Below are positions 1-6,841 of a stretch of 6,896 nt of DNA, one piece after another. A model generated the notes under the pieces. The model ran no database searches, was not told the DNA's origin, and worked only from the letters and a program-made list of their open reading frames with translations. The stretch is from Limisphaerales bacterium. Lineage in GTDB: Bacteria > Verrucomicrobiota > Verrucomicrobiia > Limisphaerales > UBA11358. The translations under genes and the position numbers were made by a program. The stretch lies in NCBI GenBank assembly GCA_003455565.1, contig DMQW01000243.1:1-6896 (forward strand). The letters are read 5' to 3'. Every line of letters begins with the position of its first letter. Positions within the stretch are counted from its first letter, which is position 1.

Positions 1-426
1 AACCTGCGCGGCGAGTTCAAAGGCGGCGGCTCGCGCGCGGAAGTTTTGGGCGACATTGAATCGAAGAAGCTGGCGTATCGTCACAACGGACGTTTCGACG
101 CAGTCGCGTTGCGGAAACTAGACCGGCGCACGGACGTGAACAAAGGCGACCAGTTCAATTTCCGTTTGAACAAGGACGGAAGTTTGCCGTCCAATTCTGC
201 GGAAGCGATTCCCGGCAAGGAATTCACCCGCCTGCTCGACCAAGTAGAGGAACAACTGCGCGCGCTGGGCGAACAGATTTTTTCCGGCGCGGCAGCGGTT
301 GACCCGTATCGCAAAGGCCAGCAGACGCCGTGTGAGTATTGCGATTACCGCGCGGCGTGCCGAATTGACGAGTGGACGCATGAGTGGCGCGTGTTGCGTG
401 CGGCGGCAACGGAAGAAAAAATATGA
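1..426 (+). CDS. addB: AddB-like helicase-nuclease subunit, C-terminal 141 residues (5' end outside window)
   Basis: The frame is open from the first base and ends at TGA 424-426, so only the C-terminal 141 residues are visible. The strongest sign is the cysteine motif TPCEYCDYRAACRID, with cysteines at fragment residues 111, 114 and 120. The C-x2-C-x5-C spacing matches the last three ligands of the 4Fe-4S cluster in the AddB nuclease domain; the fourth lies far upstream in the family and would be outside the window. The preceding stretch (FNFRLNKDGSLPSNS, then a helix ending in an IFSGAAAVDPYRKG-like segment) also resembles the AddB C-terminus. In the family, AddB pairs with AddA to unwind and resect DNA double-strand breaks in the cytoplasm, and its PD-(D/E)XK nuclease cuts one strand. 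Because msrB follows directly, addA would have to be upstream or elsewhere. Another Cas4-like or RecB-like nuclease with the same cluster cannot be fully excluded from a fragment. Confidence 0.85.
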   Translation, partial: NLRGEFKGGGSRAEVLGDIESKKLAYRHNGRFDAVALRKLDRRTDVNKGDQFNFRLNKDGSLPSNSAEAIPGKEFTRLLDQVEEQLRALGEQIFSGAAAVDPYRKGQQTPCEYCDYRAACRIDEWTHEWRVLRAAATEEKI

Positions 427-971
427 AACGAACTTTTATCCTATTCGCTTTGGGCGCGCTGGCGTTGGTCACCGGCTGCGAGGCCGGGCCGACCAACAGC
501 CCGGCGGCCATGAACAATTCAACCAACTTAAACACCACCATGAAATTCCCGCTCCAACGAACCGAGGCCGAATGGCGCAAAATTTTGACGCCCGAACAAT
601 ATCACGTCCTGCGCGAGGCCGGCACGGAACCGGCCTTCACCGGCAAATTCTGGAACACGAAGGAGCCGGGCGTGTATCGCTGCGCGGCGTGCGGGGAGAT
701 TTTGTTCAAGTCGGACGACAAGTTTGATTCCGGCTGCGGCTGGCCGAGTTTCTCGGAAATCGCGGCGCAGGGCAAAGTCATCGCCCGCGACGACAGCAGC
801 CTGGGCATGCACCGCACAGAGGTTTTGTGCGCAAACTGCGGCAGCCATCTCGGCCACGTTTTTGACGACGGCCCGAAGCCGACCGGCCTGCGCTACTGCA
901 TCAATTCCATCTCCATTGATTTCGGCGATGGGACGAATGCGCCGACGTGGAAGGCGGCGGAGAAAAAATAA
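423..971 (+). CDS. msrB: Peptide-methionine (R)-S-oxide reductase MsrB, predicted lipoprotein
   Basis: This 182-residue protein reduces the R-isomer of methionine sulfoxide in proteins. The MsrB domain spans about residues 45-168. Zinc-binding pairs are CAAC (Cys87, Cys90) and CANC (Cys136, Cys139). The catalytic cysteine is Cys159 in RYCINS. Cys105 in SGCGWPSF sits where many MsrB proteins carry the resolving cysteine. GTEPAFTG and HLGHVFDDGP are further family signatures. The start at 423 is preferred over an in-frame upstream GTG at 384 because it yields a clean lipoprotein signal: MKR, a hydrophobic stretch, then LVTGC with the lipidated Cys19. About 25 polar residues link it to the domain. 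The residue after Cys19 is Glu, not the Asp that retains lipoproteins in the inner membrane of enterobacteria. The start overlaps the addB stop as ATGA, and GGAAG at 411-415 is a weak ribosome site, so translational coupling is likely. Enzyme family is near certain; envelope location is inferred from the signal. Confidence 0.96.
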   Translation: MKRTFILFALGALALVTGCEAGPTNSPAAMNNSTNLNTTMKFPLQRTEAEWRKILTPEQYHVLREAGTEPAFTGKFWNTKEPGVYRCAACGEILFKSDDKFDSGCGWPSFSEIAAQGKVIARDDSSLGMHRTEVLCANCGSHLGHVFDDGPKPTGLRYCINSISIDFGDGTNAPTWKAAEKK

Positions 972-983
972 TTCCCGCATGAC

Positions 984-1000
984 GGCATATGGCGTATGCC
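984..1000 (+). other. Small hairpin after msrB
   Basis: GGCATAT and GTATGCC pair around a three-base GGC loop, giving a seven-pair stem with one terminal G-U, 12 bases after the msrB stop. The downstream bases are TCGTTAG, not a T-tract, so it is at best a weak terminator or RNA 3'-end stabiliser. Confidence 0.25.
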
Positions 1001-1019
1001 TCGTTAGAATGATAAAGGA

Positions 1020-1049
1020 TTTACTGGAGAGTGGGGAACGGCTTAATAT
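1020..1049 (+). promoter_or_regulatory. Candidate promoter of the GH92 gene, leaderless geometry
   Basis: TTTACT (1020-1025) and TAATAT (1044-1049) are separated by 18 bases and each match four of six sigma-70-type consensus bases. TAATAT ends six bases before the ATG at 1056, so transcription starting 6-8 bases after the -10 would begin at or next to the start codon. There is no Shine-Dalgarno sequence at normal distance; GGAGA at 1026-1030 is 25 bases away. The spacing is what supports the call, since the hexamers alone are weak. Confidence 0.4.
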
Positions 1050-1055
1050 CGGCTC

Positions 1056-3332
1056 ATGATTCACAATTTTCCGCCGAAGCGGTTGCTCGCCGTGGTTCTG
1101 CTTTGCGGCCTCGCGAGCAACTCGGTTGCCGGCAAAACGCCCGTGGAATATGCCAACCCGCTGGTCGGCACGGCGTCGTTGGACGATCCCAAGTTGCTCG
1201 GCAATGCCCCGCCGCCCGGTGAGGAAACTTACACCGGTTTTACCTATCCCGGGCCGGCCCTGCCGCATCGCGACATTATTCTGGGACCGATCAACAAAGA
1301 TCTGACCGAAGCGGCTGGAAATCACGGCATCATTTTTCCCTACGTCCACTCGCGACGGACGATGCTGGGCTTTTCTTCCCTCATGCCAGGTTTGACCATC
1401 ATGCCGGTGGTGGGCGACTGGAACGTGCCCCCGGATCGCACCTATGCTTCGCCTTACGAAAAAGCGTCCGAAAAAGCTTCGCCCGGCTATTACTCGGTGT
1501 TCTTTCCCGACAGCGGCATCGGGACGGAACTGACCACCACCGAAAGCACCGGCTTTTATCGCATCACATTTCCTCAAACCGAGCGCGGCACGGTGTTGAT
1601 GGATTTGGGCTCCGGTCAAAGCAGTATTGAAATCGTCGGGGATCACAGCGTTCGAGGTGGTCGCGGTGGACGTAGTTTTGTGGCGGAGTTTTCCAAACCA
1701 TTCAAGGCCTTCGGCACGTTCCGCCAAAACGCACGAGGAGGAGCGCGGGGGCGACGGGATGATGCGGTATTTCCCGACTCGCGTTCCATTACCGACGCAA
1801 GTTATGCGGGATCCTATTTGGAATTTTCCACCACGGCCGGCGAGCAAATCCTCGTCCGGATCACCACCAGCCGGACAGTTGAAGCCGCACAGCAACAACT
1901 CGACGCGGAGACGCGCAGCTTTGCAGAAGTCCACCAGGCGGCCAAGGATGCCTGGAGTGAGAAGTTGAACCTGATCGGAGTCAAAGGCGGCACCGAAAAA
2001 CAACGGGAGTTGTTTTACTCCACGTTGTATAACTCCCTGCTTACGCCCCGTTTGATCGCGAAAAAGGGCGCACCCATTCGCGGTCGCAACCAGGAAGGGG
2101 GCATCGCCGAGTATGACCGTTACAGCCCGATTGCCTTCTGGGACACGGGGCGCAACCAGATTGTGTTGCTCACCCTGCTGGAACCTGACGTCAAGACCAA
2201 CATCCTGCGCACGCACTTGGAAATGGCCCGTGAATCCGGCTGGATGCACACCTCCTTCTACGGCGACCACGCCGTGTTCATGTATCTCGGCGACTGGGAA
2301 CGCGGTCTGCCATTCGACTATGCCTCCGTTTACGAATACCTCCGCAAGAACGCCACCGATCCCGCCGGCCCGCGCGGCGACCTCGCCGAATATCTTCAAA
2401 AGGGCTGGGTGCATGATGATTTTCAGAAACATCCCAGTCCGCCATATGCCGATGGCCATGCCGGCGTGGATAAAACTCTAGAATACAGTTGGGACGACTA
2501 CGCGCTCGCCCAATTCGCCAAAAAACTCGGCAAAGAGGACGACTACAAAATGTTTCTGGCGCGTGCGCACAACTACACAAACATGTTCGACGCCTCGACT
2601 GGTTTCATGCGCGGACGAAATGCGGATGGTTCCTGGATTTCACCCTTCGACCCATGCGAGCCTTACTACAATTACATGATGAAGGAAGCCACCGGCTGGC
2701 AAAACTTCTGGCTCGTGCCACACGATGTTCAGGGCTTGATTAACCTGATGGGCGGCCGTGAAAATTTTCTTAAAAAACTCGATGCTTTTTTCAACACGCC
2801 CTACCAGCCTAAAGGCATCGCCCGCGACGTCACCGGCATGGTCGGCCTTTATTGTCAGGGCAATCAACCGGATCAACAGACGGCTTACTACTACGATTAC
2901 GCTGGCCAGCCGTGGAAAACGCAGGAGCTCATCCGCAAAATTCTCCGCCTCATGTATGGCAGCGACAAATACGGCCTCGCCTATCCCGGCATGGACGATC
3001 AGGGTTCCACCTCGTCGTGGTATGTTTTCAGCGCCATGGGCTTTTACACCGTTGATCCTTCGAGCCCGAACTACCTCATCGGCTCGCCGCTCTTTGACGA
3101 AGTCACCCTTCACATGGGCAACGGCAAAGATTTGATCATCCAGGCCGAGAACAACTCCGAGAAAAATCTCTACATCCAGTCCGCCACCCTCAACGGCCAG
3201 CCGTGGAACCAACCGTGGTTCAGCCACGCGGACATTGTCAACGGCGCAAAATTTGTCTTCACGATGGGCCCGCAGCCGAACCCAGACTGGGGCAGTGCGC
3301 CGGATGCCGCGCCACCGTCCATGACCCGCTGA
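1056..3332 (+). CDS. Secreted GH92-family glycoside hydrolase (putative alpha-mannosidase), divergent
   Basis: This 758-residue protein has the length and domain order of GH92 enzymes, calcium-dependent exo-alpha-mannosidases acting on N-glycans, yeast mannan and similar glycans. A type I signal peptide occupies residues 1-25 (PPKR, hydrophobic core, SVA before Gly26), so it is exported. The N-terminal beta domain (about 30-270) begins with YANPLVGT and contains KASPGYYSV. The catalytic (alpha/alpha)6 domain follows, with FWDTGRNQ (361-368), GDHA (403-406), KEATGWQNFWLVPHD (543-557), DYAGQPWKTQ (614-623) and MDDQGSTSSWYVFSAMGFY (646-664). Glu544 is the likely catalytic acid, and Asp647/Asp648 fall in the segment that supplies the base. 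Several usually invariant segments differ: the GFSHTHLSGTG-like motif is reduced to GFSSLMPG (105-112), and GNEPSHH reads GNQPDQQ (602-608). Family membership is secure; mannosidase specificity is only inferred. ATG 1056 is the first start after an in-frame TAA at 1044. It is monocistronic as far as seen and convergent with recQ. Confidence 0.92.
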   Translation: MIHNFPPKRLLAVVLLCGLASNSVAGKTPVEYANPLVGTASLDDPKLLGNAPPPGEETYTGFTYPGPALPHRDIILGPINKDLTEAAGNHGIIFPYVHSRRTMLGFSSLMPGLTIMPVVGDWNVPPDRTYASPYEKASEKASPGYYSVFFPDSGIGTELTTTESTGFYRITFPQTERGTVLMDLGSGQSSIEIVGDHSVRGGRGGRSFVAEFSKPFKAFGTFRQNARGGARGRRDDAVFPDSRSITDASYAGSYLEFSTTAGEQILVRITTSRTVEAAQQQLDAETRSFAEVHQAAKDAWSEKLNLIGVKGGTEKQRELFYSTLYNSLLTPRLIAKKGAPIRGRNQEGGIAEYDRYSPIAFWDTGRNQIVLLTLLEPDVKTNILRTHLEMARESGWMHTSFYGDHAVFMYLGDWERGLPFDYASVYEYLRKNATDPAGPRGDLAEYLQKGWVHDDFQKHPSPPYADGHAGVDKTLEYSWDDYALAQFAKKLGKEDDYKMFLARAHNYTNMFDASTGFMRGRNADGSWISPFDPCEPYYNYMMKEATGWQNFWLVPHDVQGLINLMGGRENFLKKLDAFFNTPYQPKGIARDVTGMVGLYCQGNQPDQQTAYYYDYAGQPWKTQELIRKILRLMYGSDKYGLAYPGMDDQGSTSSWYVFSAMGFYTVDPSSPNYLIGSPLFDEVTLHMGNGKDLIIQAENNSEKNLYIQSATLNGQPWNQPWFSHADIVNGAKFVFTMGPQPNPDWGSAPDAAPPSMTR

Positions 3333-3381
3333 TTGCGAACCCTGCGCCGACCGAGCGTGGACAGCCTGCCCTGCGCCGTCT

Positions 3382-5565
3382 TCAGCCACGCCGCGCATTC
3401 GCCGCCGCACGGAAAACCCGAAGTCGGCCATAATCAATCTTTCCGCCGAGTGATTCAAAAACAGCGGTGAGATTGCCAAAACCATTGCGGACGAAGGCGG
3501 CGGCGACTTTCTTTTGTTCCTCGGCGGTAAAAAATTTCTCCATTGCCACCGGCTCGCCGCGCTCGATGCCTTCGGCAATGTGGCCGAGAATAGTGCCGGT
3601 CGTTACTTGCCGTTCGCGGACGATCTGCTCGATACTTTGGCCGGAACGGAAGCGGCGCATTGTCTCGCGCGCGGAATCGCCAAGGCTGCTGCGCGACAGC
3701 GGAGGTGGCGCGGCGGGCGCGGTGAAGGAATCATCGGCAAAAATCTGGCGCGCGTTGGTCTGCAAATGCGCGGCGATTTCGCCGAGAAAAATGTCGCCGA
3801 ACTCGCGCAGTTTCTTTTCACCGATGCCGCTGATGCGCGCGAAATCGCGTTCGCTCTCGGGATAATTCCGCGCCATCTGCCGCAACGCCACGTCGGAGAA
3901 AATGATGTAGGCGGGCACGTCGCGTTCGTCCGCGAGTTTTTTGCGGAGCGCGCGCAAATGCTCGAACAAAACTTCGTCGCAGGTGATTTCGCCGACATGG
4001 TGGACGTGCGTTTCCGGCGCAACGGCGGGTTTGGTTAGCGTGATTTTTCTCCGTTCCTTGAGCGCGGTGCGGCCTTCGTTCGTCAGTTCCAGCACGCTGA
4101 ATTTTTCGCTGGTCTGCCGGAGAAAGCCGAGACGCACCAGTTCGCGCCCGATGGCTGCCCATTCGGGACGGCTGTATTCCTTGCCGATGCCGTAGGTGGA
4201 AAGCTGGGCGTGATCCCACTTGCGGATTTTTTCCGTGGACGCACCGGTGAGGACTTCGACAACGTGATTTAAGCCCACGCCGAAACCGTTTTTTTCGCGG
4301 ATGCGATAGACGCAGGAAAGAAATTTCTGCGCGGCGAGCGTGCCGTCAAACGTGGCACGCGGGGAAAGGCAGTTGTCGCACGCGCCGCAATTGGGAACTC
4401 CAAACTTTTCGCCAAAATACGCGAGCAATTCGCTGTGCCGGCAGTTCGCGCACTCGGCGTAGTGAACCATCTGCTGCAATTGTTCACGGGCAATCTGCCG
4501 TTCCTGCGGATTCGGTTTTTCGTCAATGAACATCGTCTGTTTCACTGCGTCGCCGGCGCTGAAGAGCAAAACACATTCGCCCGGTAATCCATCGCGCCCG
4601 GCGCGTCCGGTTTCCTGATAATAGCCCTCGATGTTTTTCGGCAGGTCGTAGTGAACGACGAAACGCACGTTCGGCTTGTTGATGCCCATGCCGAAGGCGA
4701 TGGTCGCACAGATGACGCGCACGTCGTCTCGCAAAAAAAGTTCCTGGTGCTCGCTGCGTTCCTTCGGCGTGAGGCCGGCGTGATACGGCTTGGCCTTCAC
4801 GCCATCTTCGGAAAGATTGGCGGCGACTCGCTCGGTGGATTTCCGCGACATGCAATAAACAATGCCGCTTTCCTTCGGGCGCGCGCGGAGAAAATTCAAC
4901 AGTTGATCGTAAGGTTTATTTTTGGCGATGACGCGGTAGGTCAGGTTCGGACGATTGAAGCTGGCAACGTAGCAGCTCGGCTCGCGCAGCTTCAGATGTG
5001 AAATGATGTCTTCGCGCACGCGGCCGGTGGCGGTGGCGGTGAGCGCCATGAACGGGACATTGGGAAAAAGTTTTCGCAGGTCGGCGATCTGGCGGTATTC
5101 CGGGCGGAAATCGTGTCCCCATTCGCTGATGCAATGCGCCTCGTCCACGGCGATGAGCCGGACGTTCCAGCGCTGCAAATCCTCGAGGAAGCCGGACAAC
5201 ATCAGCCGTTCCGGCGCGGCGTAGAGCAGGCGGAATTCGCCGTTGTGCAAACCGCGAAGCCGCTGGCGGCCTTCGCCTGCGGCGAGCGAGGAATTCAAAA
5301 ACGTCGCGGGAACGCCGCCGGCCTGCAGCGCGTCCACCTGGTCTTTCATCAGCGCGATGAGCGGCGAGACGACGACGGTGAGACCTTCGCGCACGAGCGC
5401 GGGAAGCTGGAAGCAAAGCGATTTGCCGCCACCGGTCGGCAGCAGCGCGAACGTGTCCTTGCCCGCGAGCGAGTCGCGGATGATTTCCTCCTGCAACGGG
5501 CGGAAGGAGGTGAAACCGAAGTATTGCTTGAGCAGCGGAAGCAGTTCTGGAGTGGAAGATTTCAC
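3382..5565 (-). CDS. recQ: ATP-dependent 3'-5' DNA helicase RecQ
   Basis: RecQ unwinds DNA 3' to 5' in recombination and fork repair. Counting from a GTG start at 5565 it has 727 residues, longer than the roughly 610 of E. coli RecQ because of an extra C-terminal domain. The helicase core runs to about residue 345: FRPLQ (21-25), Walker A TGGGKS (44-49), DEAH (141-144), ALTATA (174-179), FNRPNL (203-208) and the motif VI segment ETGRAGRDG (318-326). The RecQ C-terminal zinc module uses Cys375, Cys393, Cys396 and Cys399. A winged helix lies at about 405-505, an HRDC domain at about 530-600, then a Pro/Ala linker (615-624) and a helicase-type helix-turn-helix domain at about 632-721. A TTG at 5574 would add three residues, but it lies inside the 36-bp repeat. 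GTG 5565 puts the start at nearly the same distance from that repeat as the lyase ATG. No Shine-Dalgarno is seen for either start. The gene follows the lyase gene on the same strand but has its own candidate promoter. Confidence 0.96.
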   Translation of the reverse strand: MKSSTPELLPLLKQYFGFTSFRPLQEEIIRDSLAGKDTFALLPTGGGKSLCFQLPALVREGLTVVVSPLIALMKDQVDALQAGGVPATFLNSSLAAGEGRQRLRGLHNGEFRLLYAAPERLMLSGFLEDLQRWNVRLIAVDEAHCISEWGHDFRPEYRQIADLRKLFPNVPFMALTATATGRVREDIISHLKLREPSCYVASFNRPNLTYRVIAKNKPYDQLLNFLRARPKESGIVYCMSRKSTERVAANLSEDGVKAKPYHAGLTPKERSEHQELFLRDDVRVICATIAFGMGINKPNVRFVVHYDLPKNIEGYYQETGRAGRDGLPGECVLLFSAGDAVKQTMFIDEKPNPQERQIAREQLQQMVHYAECANCRHSELLAYFGEKFGVPNCGACDNCLSPRATFDGTLAAQKFLSCVYRIREKNGFGVGLNHVVEVLTGASTEKIRKWDHAQLSTYGIGKEYSRPEWAAIGRELVRLGFLRQTSEKFSVLELTNEGRTALKERRKITLTKPAVAPETHVHHVGEITCDEVLFEHLRALRKKLADERDVPAYIIFSDVALRQMARNYPESERDFARISGIGEKKLREFGDIFLGEIAAHLQTNARQIFADDSFTAPAAPPPLSRSSLGDSARETMRRFRSGQSIEQIVRERQVTTGTILGHIAEGIERGEPVAMEKFFTAEEQKKVAAAFVRNGFGNLTAVFESLGGKIDYGRLRVFRAAANARRG

Positions 5566-5571
5566 CGCCGT

Positions 5572-5607
5572 CAAAGTAGGACAGGCGCGCTGGAGTTCAA
5601 GCTTTAG
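5572..5607. repeat. 36-bp direct repeat, copy 1 (upstream of recQ)
   Basis: It is identical base for base to 6842-6877 and in the same orientation. On the minus strand it starts CTAAAGCTTGAACTCC and ends CTGTCCTACTTTG. Flanking bases differ on both sides (T/C at the left, C/G at the right), so 36 bp is the full exact length. An exact match this long is far beyond chance for a window of this size. Confidence 0.97.
5573..5600 (-). promoter_or_regulatory. Candidate recQ promoter inside the 36-bp repeat
   Basis: Read on the minus strand, TTGAAC (5600-5595) and TACTTT (5578-5573) are 16 bases apart. TACTTT is followed by seven bases and then GTG at 5565, the spacing expected if the transcript begins at the start codon. 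The identical segment precedes the lyase gene. The -10 matches only three of six consensus bases, but it has the TA...T skeleton. Confidence 0.5.
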
Positions 5608-5620
5608 CGTGAAATGCGGC

Positions 5621-5686
5621 GTAGCGGCTTTCGGGAGAAAGCCGCAAATTGAAAAATAATGCGGCGCGCTGCCGAGACGCCGCTAC
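5621..5686. repeat. REPIN-like element: two inverted GTAG-headed hairpins
   Basis: Unit 1 (5621-5645, plus strand) is GTAG followed by a palindrome: GCGGCTTT (5624-5631) pairs perfectly with AAAGCCGC (5638-5645) around a six-base loop. Unit 2 (5686-5661, minus strand) also begins GTAGCGGC, and GCGGCG pairs with CGCCGC around an 11-base loop. An AT-rich 15-base linker (5646-5660) separates them. The outer arms CGTAGCGGC (5620-5628) and GCCGCTACG (5679-5687) are a perfect 9-bp inverted repeat, so the whole element can also fold as one long cruciform. GTAG plus a short palindrome in inverted pairs is the architecture of REP sequences mobilised by RAYT (IS200-like) transposases. No RAYT gene lies in this window, so naming it a REPIN is inference. 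Confidence 0.6.
5651..5683 (-). terminator. Possible terminator of the pectate lyase gene
   Basis: On the minus strand, five bases after the lyase stop, GCGGCG and CGCCGC form a GC-only stem immediately followed by ATTATTTTTC. A GC stem with a T-rich tail fits an intrinsic terminator, but the 11-base loop is large and the tail is interrupted. It coincides with unit 2 of the REPIN-like element. Confidence 0.35.
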
Positions 5687-5687
5687 G

Positions 5688-6836
5688 TCAGAGTTTTCCA
5701 GCGACGGCATGAACTTCCTTTAATTCGCCGGGGCCGCCGACTTCCGCCTCGGTGTGGCTGATTTTTCCGCGCGCGCCGAAGGATTTCACTTCGTCAATCA
5801 ACCGCGCGTCCACGGAATCGCGGGGCAACGAACAACCGGCGTGCGCGATGACGTTTGAAAATGCGGCTGGCGCGGATTCAACCATCACGTTCGTCAACGG
5901 CGCGACCGTGAGCTCAGTCGAGAACGTCGGCGCGTTTTCGCCGCTGCCGAAATCTTCGGCGATTACGGCGCGGCCATTGAGTTGTCCGTCTTTATTCACA
6001 TCCGCGAAATTGTCTTTTTGAAAAACGTGGTCGGTCGCCGTGAATTGGCCGACGAAGTGCGAATTAGAATTCGGTCCGGCGATGAAATAATTGCCGACGG
6101 CATCCAGAAAATGATCCGCTCCGGAGTGTCCGCCCACGAGGCCGCAGACGCCCCAGTTGCAGACGACGTTGTTGATGTATTGGATGCGACCTTTCGCCTT
6201 TGGATTGCGGCTTTGGTTGTTGATCCAAAGATTGTGCGTATAGGTGACGTTCGTCACGGAATCGGAGAGCGAACCGAAGCGTTGCGGGTCAACGCCCTCG
6301 CCGATGATGCAGTTCTGAAACGTGATGTCGTGGCTGCCTTGCGTGACGCCGAGACAATCCCAGCGGCCCCACTGGATGCTGCAATGATCAAAAATCATGT
6401 CACTGCCGTGGGAAAGATTAACGGAACATTTTCCCTTGTCGCCCTCGATGCCTTCGCGGAAACGCAGATAACGCACGACGACATTGCTCTGGCCGCTGAA
6501 GGAAACGGAGCGTCCGTAAAGCATGATGCCGTCGCCGGGCGCGGTCTGGCCGGCGAGCGTGATGCGGCTGCTGACGGCGACGTTTGATTTCAACCGGATG
6601 ATGCCGCCGACATCAAAAACGACGATGCGATTGGGTTTGCTCACCGCGTCGCGGAAAGAACCCGCGCCGGAGTCGTCCAAAGTCGTGACGTGAAACATTT
6701 CGCCGCCGCGACCGCCGCTGGCGAACTGGCCAAAACCTTCCGCGCCGGAAAAAGCGGGCGATTCTTTTTGCTCCGCTGCATTGGCAAACGGAATCAAAAA
6801 CAGCAGGGTGAGCAGCGGGAAAAATTTGGATTTCAT
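5688..6836 (-). CDS. Secreted pectate lyase-like protein, polysaccharide lyase family 1 fold
   Basis: This 382-residue protein is predicted to cleave de-esterified pectin by calcium-dependent beta-elimination outside the cytoplasm. A type I signal peptide covers residues 1-20 (MKSKFF, hydrophobic core, ANA before Ala21). The mature protein opens with AFSGAEGFGQFASGGRGG (28-45), the start typical of a large bacterial PL1 subgroup. A right-handed beta-helix pattern follows, including SFRDAV (60-65), IVVFDVGGII (71-80), RITLAGQTAPGDGI (91-104) and VVVRYLRFREG (119-129). FDHCSIQWGRWD (149-160) is the usual site of the calcium-binding acids. SRNPK (209-213) carries the likely catalytic Arg210. DVNKDGQLNG (279-288) is an EF-hand-like loop. 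Seven cysteines remain after cleavage. ATG 6836 begins five bases after the 36-bp repeat. No Shine-Dalgarno is visible. Substrate is inferred from the family; another polyuronate is possible. recQ lies 122 bases downstream on the same strand. Confidence 0.88.
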   Translation of the reverse strand: MKSKFFPLLTLLFLIPFANAAEQKESPAFSGAEGFGQFASGGRGGEMFHVTTLDDSGAGSFRDAVSKPNRIVVFDVGGIIRLKSNVAVSSRITLAGQTAPGDGIMLYGRSVSFSGQSNVVVRYLRFREGIEGDKGKCSVNLSHGSDMIFDHCSIQWGRWDCLGVTQGSHDITFQNCIIGEGVDPQRFGSLSDSVTNVTYTHNLWINNQSRNPKAKGRIQYINNVVCNWGVCGLVGGHSGADHFLDAVGNYFIAGPNSNSHFVGQFTATDHVFQKDNFADVNKDGQLNGRAVIAEDFGSGENAPTFSTELTVAPLTNVMVESAPAAFSNVIAHAGCSLPRDSVDARLIDEVKSFGARGKISHTEAEVGGPGELKEVHAVAGKL

Positions 6837-6841
6837 CGCGC

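Noticed and set aside
384..422. Upstream GTG start for msrB adding 13 residues
   Set aside because: The extension would put polar residues and two Cys-Gly-type residues before the lipoprotein signal. The ATG at 423 gives a standard signal and an ATGA overlap.
528..2459. A 643-codon open frame on the minus strand across msrB and the start of the GH92 gene
   Set aside because: It is antisense to two well-supported genes and the gap between them, has no recognisable domain, and its composition (Arg, Ala, Gly and His rich) is what GC-rich codon bias gives in an antisense frame.
3333..3381. Terminator between the convergent GH92 and recQ genes
   Set aside because: The 49-base gap is GC-rich with a short direct repeat (CCCTGCGCCG twice, the second copy ending just at its right edge), but I see no stem followed by a T-tract in either direction.
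2640..3578. A 312-codon minus-strand open frame across the GH92 end and the recQ end
   Set aside because: It overlaps the conserved C-terminal part of the GH92 protein and the recQ 3' end in another frame. No motif supports it.
5982..6587. A 201-codon plus-strand open frame inside the pectate lyase gene
   Set aside because: It is antisense to a gene with signal peptide and family motifs, and its own translation shows no recognisable domain.
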